DNA of 39,144 nucleotides from a virus, in the IMG/VR virus record IMGVR_UViG_3300036715_002841, positions 1 to 39,144 of that record. One strand, 5' to 3'. Positions 1 to 7,900 of the stretch are shown here, piece after piece. The position numbers and the translations under genes were made by a program. The notes beneath the pieces were generated by a model, which was given only the letters and a program-made list of their open reading frames with translations, did not search any database and was not told the DNA's origin. How positions within the stretch are numbered: position 1 is the first letter of the stretch; each line of letters starts with the position of its first letter.

Positions 1-50
1 TCAGCCATCTCCGCCTGATCTGGATGCAGCCTTTGACCTGTACTCTTCAT
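1..50 (-). CDS. 5' end of an unidentified CDS, cut by the window edge
   Basis: An ATG at 50-48 on the minus strand opens a frame of 16 codons beginning MKSTGQRLHPDQ that runs off the left edge. It is preceded by a strong Shine-Dalgarno sequence (AAGGAG at about 63-58, 7-8 nt from the ATG), which is the main reason to believe it. Too little protein is visible to assign a family. It lies in host DNA outside the prophage. Confidence 0.45.
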   Translation of the reverse strand, partial: MKSTGQRLHPDQAEMA

Positions 51-414
51 GGAACACTCCTTTGGTTGGGAAGTGTTGCATCGACGGGTTGAACCCGCCC
101 CTCCTTGATGCCGCTGCGCTGAGTGCCGCAGCGGCCTGATCCGGCTAGCGTGGCGGGCGTGCAAATGCAGCGTGAGCCACGCTTTCCCTGTGTCCGACCT
201 TCGGGTACTGTCCAAAGGCAGAACAAGCACATCAAGAGGGGGAAGCATGACAAAAATCTCGACAAAGTATTTGCGGGGTTTGTCGCTATTTTTATGTGAG
301 CAAACTATCAATATCCAGCATGGCCTGCATGCACGTTTCGTTGGTGAATTCTCCAATATATACCGCAGAATGTTGCGGTCTACATTGGCTGTCAGAAGTC
401 AACACCACCCCGCC

Positions 415-843
415 GTGCTCAAGTACATCGCCGCCATCGCTCTCTGCATGGCAACAACTTGGTCGATTGCCCAAGAAATTCCATCGGACGAGGAAGGCTT
501 CGCGAAGGTTGTGGCGGAGCGCGTGCGGCGCGAGCTTCCCTCGTACGACATCAAGCCAACGATCCGCTTGACGCTTGACCCTTCCTTCAAGCCACGTGCC
601 TACGGCTCGCCGCATAAGTCAAACGTCAGTGTATGCAGCAAAAAAACTGACCCGGTTCCCGCCTCCCCGCAAGTGAACACTTTCACCGCCGATGACGCTG
701 GGGCGCATGGCGGAGGGAAATCAAGGAGGAGGCCGCAGGCCGGGGGACATTCCCGTAGCCATGCGCCCCAGCGTCGTCGGCCACGCCAAGGACGCGGCCA
801 GAATTCCCCTGGCTTCAGGCCGAAGGCAGCTTGTAGTCCTTGA
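415..843 (+). CDS. possible remnant of a small secreted-protein gene
   Basis: From a GTG at 415 the frame gives a convincing signal peptide (VLKYIAAIALCMATTWSIA, cleavage before QEIPS), then about 40 residues of ordinary mature protein (EGFAKVVAERVRRELPSYD). After about position 660 the sequence becomes Arg/Gly/Pro-rich, unlike a folded protein, exactly where a 24-bp inverted repeat (688-781) begins. I see no clear ribosome binding site for the GTG; longer starts in the same frame exist at 373 and 247. The best reading is a gene whose 3' half was replaced or truncated by the inverted-repeat element. The family is not recognised. The end also overlaps the convergent acyl-CoA synthetase gene by 29 bp. 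Confidence 0.25.
   Translation: MLKYIAAIALCMATTWSIAQEIPSDEEGFAKVVAERVRRELPSYDIKPTIRLTLDPSFKPRAYGSPHKSNVSVCSKKTDPVPASPQVNTFTADDAGAHGGGKSRRRPQAGGHSRSHAPQRRRPRQGRGQNSPGFRPKAACSP
688..781. repeat. 24-bp inverted repeat enclosing smaller hairpins
   Basis: Arms 688-711 and 758-781 are complementary at 23 of 24 positions, the exception being a T/G pair. The 46-nt interior contains a GGCC-GCA-GGCC hairpin and a GGGGACATTCCC-like palindrome. There is no T-tract, so it is not a classical terminator. It sits just past the stop of the leftward acyl-CoA synthetase gene and could act as a 3'-end barrier, or be a REP- or MITE-like mobile element. Confidence 0.6.
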
Positions 844-2443
844 ACTGGTCGCGCAGGCGGTTTTTCAGCATCTTGCCGGTGGCCCCTAGCGGAATGGCGT
901 CCACGAACACCACGTCATCCGGCGTCCACCACTTGGCGATCTTGCCATCGAAGAAGGCAATCAGCTCCTCGCGGCTCAGTTCGGCGCCAGGCTTCTTCAT
1001 CACGATCAGCAGCGGGCGTTCGTCCCATTTGGGGTGGAAGGCGGCAATGCAGGCGGCCATGGCTACCTTGGGGTGCGCCATGGCGATGTTTTCCAGGTCT
1101 ATGGAGCCTATCCACTCGCCGCCGGACTTGATCACGTCCTTGCTGCGGTCGGTGATCTGCATGTAGCCATCGGCGTCGATGGTGGCCACGTCGCCGGTGG
1201 GGAACCAGCCGTCCACCAGCGGGTTGCCGCCCTCATTCTTGAAATAGCTGGACACGATCCATGGGCCGCGCACCAGCAGCTCGCCAAAGGCCTTGCCGTC
1301 CCAGGGCAGCTCCTGGCCGTCGTCGCCCACGATCTTCATGTCCACGCCGTACACCGCATGGCCCTGCTTGGCCTGCACCGCCATTTTCTGTTCCATGCTG
1401 AGCTCCGTGTGCTTGGACTTCAGCGTGCCGGTGGTGCCCAGCGGGCTCATCTCGGTCATGCCCCAGCCGTGGATCACCGTCACGTCGTACTGTTCCTGGA
1501 ACATGCGCATCATCGCCGGCGGGCAGGCCGAGCCGCCCACCACCGTGCGCCGCATGGTGGAGAACTTCAGCTTGTTGGTTTCCATGTAGGTCAGCAGGCC
1601 CTGCCACACGGTGGGCACACCGGCGGAGAGGGTCACCTTCTCGGACTCCAGCAGCTCGTGCAGCGACTTGCCGTCCAGCCCCGGCCCCGGGAACACCAGC
1701 TTGGCGCCCACCATGCAGGCCACATACGGCAGGCCCCAGGCGTTGACGTGGAACATGGGCACCACCGGCAGGATCACGTCGCGCGCCGAGCCGCTGAGCG
1801 TGTCGGGCAGGGCGGCGCCATAGGTGTGCAACACCGTGGAGCGGTGGCTGTACAGCACGCCTTTGGGGTTGCCGGTGGTGCCGGAGGTGTAGCACAGCGA
1901 GGAGGCGTGGTTTTCGTCAAATACCGGCCAGGTGTACTGGTCGCTGGCGGCGTCCAGCAGCTCCTCATAGCACTTCAGGCTGGCAATTTTGCTGTCCTTG
2001 GGCATGTGGGCGCGGTCTGTCATGGCGACGAAATGCTTGACGGTCTTCAGCCGCGCGGCCACGGCTTCCACCAGCGGCAGGAAGGTCAGGTCGAAAAACA
2101 GCACCTGGTCTTCGGCGTGGTCGGCGATGTAGATCACCTGGTCCGGCGCCAGGCGCGGGTTCAGCGTGTGCAGCACCGCGCCGGAGCCGGAGGCGCCGTA
2201 GTACAGCTCCATGTGGCGGTAGCCGTTCCAGGCCAGCGTGGCCACGGTCTGGCCGTGCTTCACGCCCAAGGCGGCCAGCGCATTGGCCATTTGGCGCGAG
2301 CGCCGGGCCAGGTCGCGGAAGGTCTGGCGGTGGATGTCGCCTTCCACCCTGCGCGACACGATTTCCTGGTCGCCATGGTGCCGCTCGGCGTGCACCAGCA
2401 ACGAAGAAATCAGCAAAGGGTGGTGCTGCATCAGGCCATTCAT
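815..2443 (-). CDS. AMP-binding acyl-CoA synthetase (medium/long-chain type)
   Basis: This 542-aa adenylate-forming enzyme activates a fatty or aromatic acid to its acyl-CoA through an acyl-AMP intermediate. Visible ANL-family motifs are the P-loop-like YTSGTTGNPKG (185-195), GWGMTE (326-331), the TGD aspartate (416-418), the hinge motif ITDRSKDVIKSGGEW (430-444) and the C-terminal catalytic lysine in PLGATGK (Lys524). Length is normal for the family. The ATG at 2443 gives MNGLMQ, the usual N-terminus of AlkK-like members, and follows an AGAGAG element. The aldehyde dehydrogenase gene lies 64 bp upstream in the same direction, suggesting a two-gene catabolic unit (aldehyde to acid to acyl-CoA). 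The exact chain-length preference cannot be read from sequence. Confidence 0.93.
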   Translation of the reverse strand: MNGLMQHHPLLISSLLVHAERHHGDQEIVSRRVEGDIHRQTFRDLARRSRQMANALAALGVKHGQTVATLAWNGYRHMELYYGASGSGAVLHTLNPRLAPDQVIYIADHAEDQVLFFDLTFLPLVEAVAARLKTVKHFVAMTDRAHMPKDSKIASLKCYEELLDAASDQYTWPVFDENHASSLCYTSGTTGNPKGVLYSHRSTVLHTYGAALPDTLSGSARDVILPVVPMFHVNAWGLPYVACMVGAKLVFPGPGLDGKSLHELLESEKVTLSAGVPTVWQGLLTYMETNKLKFSTMRRTVVGGSACPPAMMRMFQEQYDVTVIHGWGMTEMSPLGTTGTLKSKHTELSMEQKMAVQAKQGHAVYGVDMKIVGDDGQELPWDGKAFGELLVRGPWIVSSYFKNEGGNPLVDGWFPTGDVATIDADGYMQITDRSKDVIKSGGEWIGSIDLENIAMAHPKVAMAACIAAFHPKWDERPLLIVMKKPGAELSREELIAFFDGKIAKWWTPDDVVFVDAIPLGATGKMLKNRLRDQFKDYKLPSA

Positions 2444-2461
2444 GTTCAGTCTCTCTTTTAT

Positions 2462-2490
2462 GGGTAGGGGTAGGGGTAGGGGTAGGGGTA
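2462..2490. repeat. GGGTAG hexamer tandem repeat (4.8 copies)
   Basis: Four perfect GGGTAG units plus GGGTA fill much of the 64-bp gap between the aldehyde dehydrogenase and acyl-CoA synthetase genes. The plus strand has at least four G-runs spaced by TA, so a G-quadruplex is possible on the non-transcribed strand. The leftward mRNA would carry CCCTAC repeats just upstream of the synthetase ribosome binding site. Copy number may be unstable by slippage. Confidence 0.85.
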
Positions 2491-2507
2491 TGGAAGGGGT
2501 GAAGGGG

Positions 2508-4247
2508 CTACCCCAGCAAGGCGTTGAGGAAGATGCGCGGCATCTTCAACAGGCTGGGGCGGTATTGGAAGTTGACCAGCAGCCGGCCCAGCACATGGGC
2601 CTTGCGGTTGGTGATGAACCAGGGCGGCTTGGGCAGCATGCTGAAAGAGCCGCTCAGCAGGTTGCGCGGAAAGGGTTTGAAAGGCGCCTCCACCACGGTG
2701 CGCTGCGGCTTGTCGAACAGCATGCTGTTGTGCACCACGCCTATGCCGCTTTGCACATCCGCCAGTGTGTGGCCCGGGAAGGCGCCCCACGTGGCCTGCG
2801 GCGTCAAAAAGCCCAGGCCGGTCCAGGCGTTGACGGCAATGGTGCCGTAGCGCAGGTCCACCAGCAACGCCTCGAAGCGCTCGCGGCCGATCTGCGCGAT
2901 GGTCTTGGGGTGGATGACGATGTTGGCGCCCAGCGTGCCGTACAACTGCTCGTTGGCGTAGGCGATGGCCGCCTTCAGGTAGGCCTCGGGGTCGGCGCCG
3001 GGCAGCTCGATCACGCTCAGCGCCGGGGCGAACACCTCCACCGAGCGGGCGTAGCTGTCGCTGGCGGCGTCCAGCGGGGCGATCAGCACCGCTTCGCCTC
3101 CGGCGCGCGGCAGTTTCTTGGCCTGCTTGTTGTGCACGGCAAAGCCGGCCAGCCGATCTTGGGTGCCGGGGTAGTACAGGCCGCGCGCTTCGGAGCCGGC
3201 CATCACCCCTTCCAGCCGCTTCACGAAGGCGTCTTTCTGCGCCCAGTCGCGCGGCATCACCAGCACCTGGCAGGCCACGCAATTGAAACCGGAGTTGTGC
3301 AGCTTTTGCGTGGCCACCTGTTCGGCCTGGAAGCCCAGGTCGGCGTCCGACCATGGCCCCGGCACCACGATGGTGGGGCACACCGCGCCCAGTTCGGAGG
3401 TGATGTGGCGGGTATTCCTGGGCGTGCCGGCGGCCTTGTTGGCGCGGCCTTCGTCACCCGGCCCCCAGACGATGGCGTCGTGCGAGGCGCCGGCGCCGGT
3501 GATGTGGATATCTTCCACCAGCGGGTGGTTGCACAGGTACTGGCCGACGTCGGCGCCGCCGCGAACGATGGCCAGCACACCCAGGTCGATCAGGGGCTTG
3601 AGGGCGGGCTGCAGGAACTCGATCAGGTAGTCGTTGACCGGGTTCATCTTCAGCATCACCACCTGGTTCTCGGCAAACAGCTTCTGGAACACATCCAGCG
3701 GCGCGATGGAGGCGATGTTGCCGGCTCCCAACACCAGCGCCAAGCGGCCCTGCTTGTGGCTGGGGCTTTTGGGGTCGTAGACGGCGGCGGTGTTGTCGGC
3801 CAGGTTGGCGCGGGTGACGCCGGGCTGCATCCAGACGTCCACCTTGACGCCGCTGAGCAGCAGCTCGTCCCAGATGGAATGGGGCAGCACCCGCGCCACC
3901 AACTGGCCGTTGCGCAGCTCGCGCAGCGGCAGGCCGTCCAGGTGGTGCTTGCCCTGCACCTTGGCCAACGTGGCCATCATCTGGTTGCAGTAGCCCATCA
4001 CCGTGTAGGGGCCGGAGGTCCACTCTTCACCGGCCAGCGGCGAGCCGTCCGCGATGCCTTTCTTGCGCGCCGCTGTTTCTGCCCAGGCCTGTGACACTGG
4101 CAGCAGGCACTCCTTGATCTGGGCCAGCAGCGCAATGCGCTGGTCCACCGGTGTGTTGGCCCATTTCTCCCGGTTGGCCGCGAGTTGCTCCAGTTGCTGG
4201 TCCAGATCGGTGAAAACGGTTTCGGGAATGCGCACGGCGGTGTTCAT
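2508..4247 (-). CDS. aldehyde dehydrogenase family protein
   Basis: The 579-aa protein is an NAD(P)-dependent aldehyde dehydrogenase that oxidises an aldehyde to the acid via a thiohemiacetal on cysteine. Visible landmarks are the Rossmann turn LGAGNIASIAPLDV (173-186), the cofactor lysine in VMLKMNP (Lys200), ITGAGASHD (249-257), the general-base glutamate in SELGAVCP (Glu285) and the nucleophile in SGFNCVACQ (Cys323). It is longer than the usual 480-500 aa, with extra N-terminal and C-terminal (FPRNLLSGSF to LLG) segments typical of a divergent bacterial subgroup. The ATG at 4247 has AGGAG 7-8 nt upstream. It probably shares a transcript with the acyl-CoA synthetase downstream. Substrate is unknown. 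Confidence 0.92.
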   Translation of the reverse strand: MNTAVRIPETVFTDLDQQLEQLAANREKWANTPVDQRIALLAQIKECLLPVSQAWAETAARKKGIADGSPLAGEEWTSGPYTVMGYCNQMMATLAKVQGKHHLDGLPLRELRNGQLVARVLPHSIWDELLLSGVKVDVWMQPGVTRANLADNTAAVYDPKSPSHKQGRLALVLGAGNIASIAPLDVFQKLFAENQVVMLKMNPVNDYLIEFLQPALKPLIDLGVLAIVRGGADVGQYLCNHPLVEDIHITGAGASHDAIVWGPGDEGRANKAAGTPRNTRHITSELGAVCPTIVVPGPWSDADLGFQAEQVATQKLHNSGFNCVACQVLVMPRDWAQKDAFVKRLEGVMAGSEARGLYYPGTQDRLAGFAVHNKQAKKLPRAGGEAVLIAPLDAASDSYARSVEVFAPALSVIELPGADPEAYLKAAIAYANEQLYGTLGANIVIHPKTIAQIGRERFEALLVDLRYGTIAVNAWTGLGFLTPQATWGAFPGHTLADVQSGIGVVHNSMLFDKPQRTVVEAPFKPFPRNLLSGSFSMLPKPPWFITNRKAHVLGRLLVNFQYRPSLLKMPRIFLNALLG

Positions 4248-4487
4248 GTCCTGGTCTCCTGGTTGTTGTTCGACGCTTGGGGGAATCTACACCGTTGCGA
4301 CTGCCATGTGCGGGCAATCCTGCGGTCTGGAGCAGCCGCGGCTGCCGTGGTCTGACGGCATGCCGCGCGAAACATGGGCCCGGGTCGGGCTGGGGGCGCT
4401 CAGGAATGTCTTGGTGGACGGGGCATAGCGTAGCACATGCGGCGGGCCTTGGGCGGCTGCGATGGCGCCGCCGCGCCCCGGCAGGGA

Positions 4488-4561
4488 TGGAGCGGGTGAA
4501 GGGAATCGAACCCTCGTATGAAGCTTGGGAAGCTGCCGTTCTACCATTGAACTACACCCGC
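4488..4561 (-). tRNA. tRNA-Gly (anticodon CCC)
   Basis: Read on the minus strand, the acceptor GCGGGTG (4561-4555) pairs with CACCCGC (4498-4492), followed by discriminator T and encoded CCA. The D arm is GTTC-AATGGTA-GAAC, the anticodon loop TTCCCAA gives CCC, and the T arm is GAGGG-TTCGATT-CCCTT. The anticodon stem has one C-U mismatch. Total length is 74 nt with CCA. The prophage integrase starts 218 bp upstream of its 5' end, so this tRNA is the obvious attachment-site candidate, although the prophage lies on the 5' side of the tRNA rather than the usual 3' side. Confidence 0.95.
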
Positions 4562-4568
4562 ATCTCGC

Positions 4569-4594
4569 AACCCATTGATTTAAATGGGTTTTTA
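4569..4594 (+). other. AT-rich hairpin between tRNA-Gly and integrase
   Basis: AACCCATT (4569-4576) and AATGGGTT (4583-4590) form an 8-bp stem with a 6-nt loop, followed on the plus strand by T residues. It could be a weak rightward terminator or part of the prophage left attachment region. On the other strand it lies in the promoter zone of the tRNA. The rest of 4562-4778 shows no gene. Confidence 0.35.
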
Positions 4595-4778
4595 TCCGCA
4601 AGTGCCTGATTTCATAGGGCATTCAGCAAAACTGGCGTAACTTCTGCGCTACATTCCAGCATCTATACACCCATATACACCTACACTTGCGGCGTAGGTT
4701 TGGCGTAGGTTTTTCAAACACCCTGCGCCAACCTGCGCAGGCGGCCATGCCGGCCGCCGTGATGGGGAGTATAGCCAA

Positions 4779-6221
4779 TTGTTTTTCGACGCCCGCGCCG
4801 CCAAACTGCTGCAGCCAGGCGCGCATCTGGTGGTGGACGGCTGCCCCGGCCTGCGCCTGGTGGCCACCGCCAGCCGCCGCACCTGGACGTACCGCTACAA
4901 AGATGCCGCGGGCCGCATGAAGCAGCGCGCTCTGGGCCAGTGGCCCGCCATGCCCGTGCAAGTCGCGGTGACCGAGTGGCAGGCGCTGCGCAACGCCAAG
5001 GCCGCCGGAGCCGACCCCGTGCAACAGAAAAAGGCCGACCGCGCCGCCCAGATCGCCGCCAGCGCCCCGCAAGCCACCGTGCGGCACCTGGTGGGCCAGT
5101 ACGTGGCCGAACACCTCTACGCTGCCCGCAAGCCCAAAGGCGCCGCCGCGGCCGAGCGCGCCCTCAACGCCCTGATGGCCGCCCAGCCCGCCTTCGCCGC
5201 CATGGCGCCGGCCGACGTTACCCGCCAGATCGCCTTCGACGTGTTGGCCAGCCGCAAAGACACCCCTACCCAGGCCGCCAAGCTGCGCAGCCTGCTCGGC
5301 GCCGCGTGGGACTATGCGCTCGACGCCGGCCGCCTGGGCGGCAACGTGCCCAACTGGTGGCGCGTGGTCATGAAAGGCCGCCTCAAAAGCAAAGGCCGCC
5401 TGGTGGCCGGCCAGCATGTCGGCCAGCAGCGCCGCGTGCTGCCCGCGCCCGAGGTGGCCGAGCTGCTGCGCTGGCTGCCCAACATGCACCCGCTGGGGCA
5501 AGACGCCACCGTCATGTATCTATGGACGTGCACGCGTGGCGGCGAGTTTCTGGCCATGCGCCCCGAGCACCTGGCCAAAGAGGCCACAGGCTGGTGGTGG
5601 ACCGTGCCCAAGGCCCAAACGAAAAACGCCGACAATCCCCTGGCCGTGGATCTGCGCGTGCCCCTGTTCGGCCGCGCCCTCAAGATGGTGCAGCGCCGCT
5701 TGAAAGCGGTGGGCCCGTCCGGCTGGCTGTTTGAGGACGCCCGGGGCGAGCAATACACCCAGCACGACTTTAGCACCTACATCTACCACCTGCAGCCCTA
5801 CAGCGCCAAAGCCGCCGCCCGCGTGCGCGAAGGCGGCCTGGTGCTGCCTGTCACCAACTGGACCCCACACAACCTGCGCCGCACCGCCCGCACCCTGCTG
5901 GCCAGCCTGGGCTGCAGCAACGAGGTGGGCGAGGCCATCGTCGGCCACATGCCCAAAGACATGGTGGCCACGTACAACGCCTACACCTACGACAAAGAGC
6001 GGCGGGTGTGGCTCAAGCGGCTGGCAGATTATTTGGAGGGATTGGGACGAGCCAAAGGCTCCCATCGAACGCACCCAAAATCCTCGGCTGTGGCCAGGGC
6101 GGCGAAAAACTCCGAACCATCGATCAATGTGAAGCCATTGGACTCGGGGGGTGATTCGGCAAACGCCTGTGATGGCATTTTGCACACCCGGGTATCAAAG
6201 CCGCGCTTCATCGGTTCATAA
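4779..6221 (+). CDS. int: prophage tyrosine recombinase (integrase)
   Basis: This 480-aa site-specific recombinase integrates and, with an excisionase, excises the prophage. It has a P4-type N-terminal arm-binding domain (MFFDARAAKLL to ALGQWP, about 1-55), a core-binding SAM-like domain (about 100-200) and a catalytic domain with the Arg in CTRGGEF (Arg253), HNLRRT (His364, Arg367), VGH (His390) and the likely nucleophile Tyr404 in YDKERR. The start is TTG at 4779 with GGGGAG 9 nt upstream; the ATG at 4747 lies in another frame. The C-terminal 60 residues are low-complexity and overlap a convergent small gene by 193 bp. Full catalytic set, so probably active. Confidence 0.93.
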   Translation: MFFDARAAKLLQPGAHLVVDGCPGLRLVATASRRTWTYRYKDAAGRMKQRALGQWPAMPVQVAVTEWQALRNAKAAGADPVQQKKADRAAQIAASAPQATVRHLVGQYVAEHLYAARKPKGAAAAERALNALMAAQPAFAAMAPADVTRQIAFDVLASRKDTPTQAAKLRSLLGAAWDYALDAGRLGGNVPNWWRVVMKGRLKSKGRLVAGQHVGQQRRVLPAPEVAELLRWLPNMHPLGQDATVMYLWTCTRGGEFLAMRPEHLAKEATGWWWTVPKAQTKNADNPLAVDLRVPLFGRALKMVQRRLKAVGPSGWLFEDARGEQYTQHDFSTYIYHLQPYSAKAAARVREGGLVLPVTNWTPHNLRRTARTLLASLGCSNEVGEAIVGHMPKDMVATYNAYTYDKERRVWLKRLADYLEGLGRAKGSHRTHPKSSAVARAAKNSEPSINVKPLDSGGDSANACDGILHTRVSKPRFIGS

Positions 6222-6319
6222 GTGTCGGGGTCGATGGGGTTGCAAATCTTGGCCTCCCGCCATTCGTCGCCATCATCGGTTGGATTTTTCCAATGGGCAC
6301 AGGTTTTGCAAGTGTTCAT
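6029..6319 (-). CDS. small Cys-containing phage protein
   Basis: A 96-aa protein beginning MNTCKTCAHW, with CKTC near the N-terminus and further Cys at about 27, 47 and 82, suggesting a metal-binding mini-domain of a kind common in temperate-phage early regions. Its ATG overlaps the stop of the upstream HTH gene by 4 nt (ATGA), so it is the last gene of the leftward block that starts near 9724. It overlaps the 3' end of the convergent integrase gene by 193 bp. Function unknown. Confidence 0.7.
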   Translation of the reverse strand: MNTCKTCAHWKNPTDDGDEWREAKICNPIDPDTYEPMKRGFDTRVCKMPSQAFAESPPESNGFTLIDGSEFFAALATAEDFGCVRWEPLARPNPSK

Positions 6320-6588
6320 GGTGCCGCCTCATCCTTCGTCATCTTACCGCGCCCATGCCCGCTGTTCGGCGGCGGCAACAAATCCGACACCGGCCTGGTG
6401 CGCGCCCATTCCTTCAGGTCTTCGACCAGGTAGTTGGCCTTGCCGCTCGACACCTTGCGCGGCTTGGGAAACAGGCCCATGGCGGCCAGCTTCTGCATCA
6501 GGCTGGTGGACATGTCCAGAGCCGCGGCGGCCTTGTCGGCGTCCAGCAGCAGCGGCTCCATGGTGATGAGGGGTTGGGGGTCGGTCAT
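6316..6588 (-). CDS. small HTH protein, probable excisionase/AlpA-type regulator
   Basis: Starting at the ATG at 6588 (AGGAG about 11 nt upstream) the product is 90 aa. Residues about 14-60 (LLLDADKAAAALDMSTSLMQ, then GLFPKPRKV and YLVEDLKEW) match the winged-helix pattern of MerR/AlpA-like DNA-binding proteins that serve as recombination directionality factors. Its position two genes from the integrase supports that role. A longer reading to 6669 has no support. The gene is joined to its downstream neighbour by an ATGA overlap. Confidence 0.7.
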   Translation of the reverse strand: MTDPQPLITMEPLLLDADKAAAALDMSTSLMQKLAAMGLFPKPRKVSSGKANYLVEDLKEWARTRPVSDLLPPPNSGHGRGKMTKDEAAP

Positions 6589-6592
6589 ATCT

Positions 6593-7900
6593 TCAAAACT
6601 CCTGCCCGTCGAACAAGCAACACAAATCCTGCTGCAGCCTGCAGCGCCACAACGCCGTTGCCGACGCACTTGAGGCGTGCGGCTCGGCTATCACCCATGT
6701 CGAAGGCCAGCCCATTAACCATGCTCCGAAAAGCGGGTTCAAGTGCCGGCGCGAGCTCGGGGTTGCGGGCGATGACTGCGCCCCAGCGTGGGTCGGCTGG
6801 ACCAGGGGCGAAAATTCCACAAAGGCCGAAAGCGTCGGCCCGCCAGGATGGTTGTTGTAGTGGTTCACAGTGGCTCCCCCCCCCGTTCGCTCTTGTGGTC
6901 GCGGGCTGCTGGTGTGGGCCACTGCTTCACCGCATAGGCAATCGTGGGGCGTGTGGCCGCACCGGCAGATGCCGACTTGTTGTTGCGCCTGTTCGGGTTG
7001 GTGTCCGGTGTCGGCCACTGTGCCGCCGCACTGGGTAGCATCAGGTCGCCTTTGCTGCCCTGTTGGTTGGGGCCGCCCTTGGTGCCGTCCGATGCCTTTG
7101 GGCTCGGCCAGAACCTCACTTGAGATTCCAGCCCTACAGTCCGCTTCTCGCCCTCCGGCGTCATGCCCTTGGATGCAACTATTTCCCCTGAAACGCTCCG
7201 GCCTCCGTTCGGTACGTTCGGTACGTTCGGTGTGAGCCATTGGCCCGCCTGATCCCGAATGTTCGGCCCCATTTTCCCGTTGCTGTAGGTGCTGGTGTTG
7301 CAATCTGGCATGGCCCAGTCTGCGCCACGCAAAGCAAAACCACCTTGCCCGCCCATGATTGGCGCCCACGTCGGACGCTGAAAGAGTGACCCATTCCGCG
7401 TCCCACCCGCGGTCGGCCAGTTCTCCCACGACGCGGGCGGCCGCGCGTTCTTCGAGCTCGCCTTCGGCCTCGTCCACAACGGAGGCGGTGGCAGTAGCGA
7501 TGGCGCTGACGTTCTCCAGAGAGAGGCACCACGCACCGCAAGCGTCGGCAACGTCGAGGATGTTGAAGAACAGGCCCGAGCGCTTGCCGTCAAGCCCGGC
7601 GCGCTGGCCGGCGATACTGATATCCTGGCACGGGAATCCTGCGCAAATGCAGTCCACCAGGCCGCGAAGTCGGTCTGCTGGCAACTGGGTGAAATCGCCG
7701 CACCATATAGGCGCCGCATCCAGGCTTCCTTCTTCCATGCGGCTTTCCAGTACCGCGCATGGGTGTGCTTCCCGCTCAGCGTAGCAGACGCAGCGGCTGT
7801 CAATGCCCAGGTGTCGAAGTCCGGCTGCAACGCCTTCATCGAGCATGCCGACGCCTGCGCATAGGCTGAGCGTATGGAGGATGGGACGATCCACATTCAT
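6593..7900 (-). CDS. C5-cytosine DNA methyltransferase, probably frameshifted
   Basis: The open frame encodes 435 aa with the N-terminal C5-MTase motifs: SAM loop LSLCAGVGMLDEG (11-23), catalytic GFPCQDIS (Cys91), LENV (128-131) and VGANHGRARWF (178-188). After about residue 195 the open frame no longer looks like one protein. The +1 frame carries WPTP-type repeats typical of phage enzymes (around 7240, 7105, 7010 and 6912), the original frame resumes at LNPLFGAWLMGWP after a C9 tract (6876-6884), and a third frame carries motif X (RLKCVGNGVVALQAA, about 6690-6628) and stops at 6585. That third-frame stop would recreate the 4-nt ATGA overlap seen at the block's other gene junctions. The most likely reading is a decayed or mis-sequenced modification enzyme. 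Confidence 0.8.
   Translation of the reverse strand: MNVDRPILHTLSLCAGVGMLDEGVAAGLRHLGIDSRCVCYAEREAHPCAVLESRMEEGSLDAAPIWCGDFTQLPADRLRGLVDCICAGFPCQDISIAGQRAGLDGKRSGLFFNILDVADACGAWCLSLENVSAIATATASVVDEAEGELEERAAARVVGELADRGWDAEWVTLSASDVGANHGRARWFCFAWRRLGHARLQHQHLQQRENGAEHSGSGGPMAHTERTERTERRPERFRGNSCIQGHDAGGREADCRAGISSEVLAEPKGIGRHQGRPQPTGQQRRPDATQCGGTVADTGHQPEQAQQQVGICRCGHTPHDCLCGEAVAHTSSPRPQERTGGGATVNHYNNHPGGPTLSAFVEFSPLVQPTHAGAQSSPATPSSRRHLNPLFGAWLMGWPSTWVIAEPHASSASATALWRCRLQQDLCCLFDGQEF

Noticed and set aside
688-781. Integron attC site
   Set aside because: The palindrome lacks the RYYYAAC/GTTRRRY simple-site boxes and is nearly perfect, unlike attC.
1034-4094. Long plus-strand frames opposite the acyl-CoA synthetase and aldehyde dehydrogenase genes
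   Set aside because: Both are shadows of well-supported minus-strand enzymes and are low-complexity His/Gly/Gln-rich.
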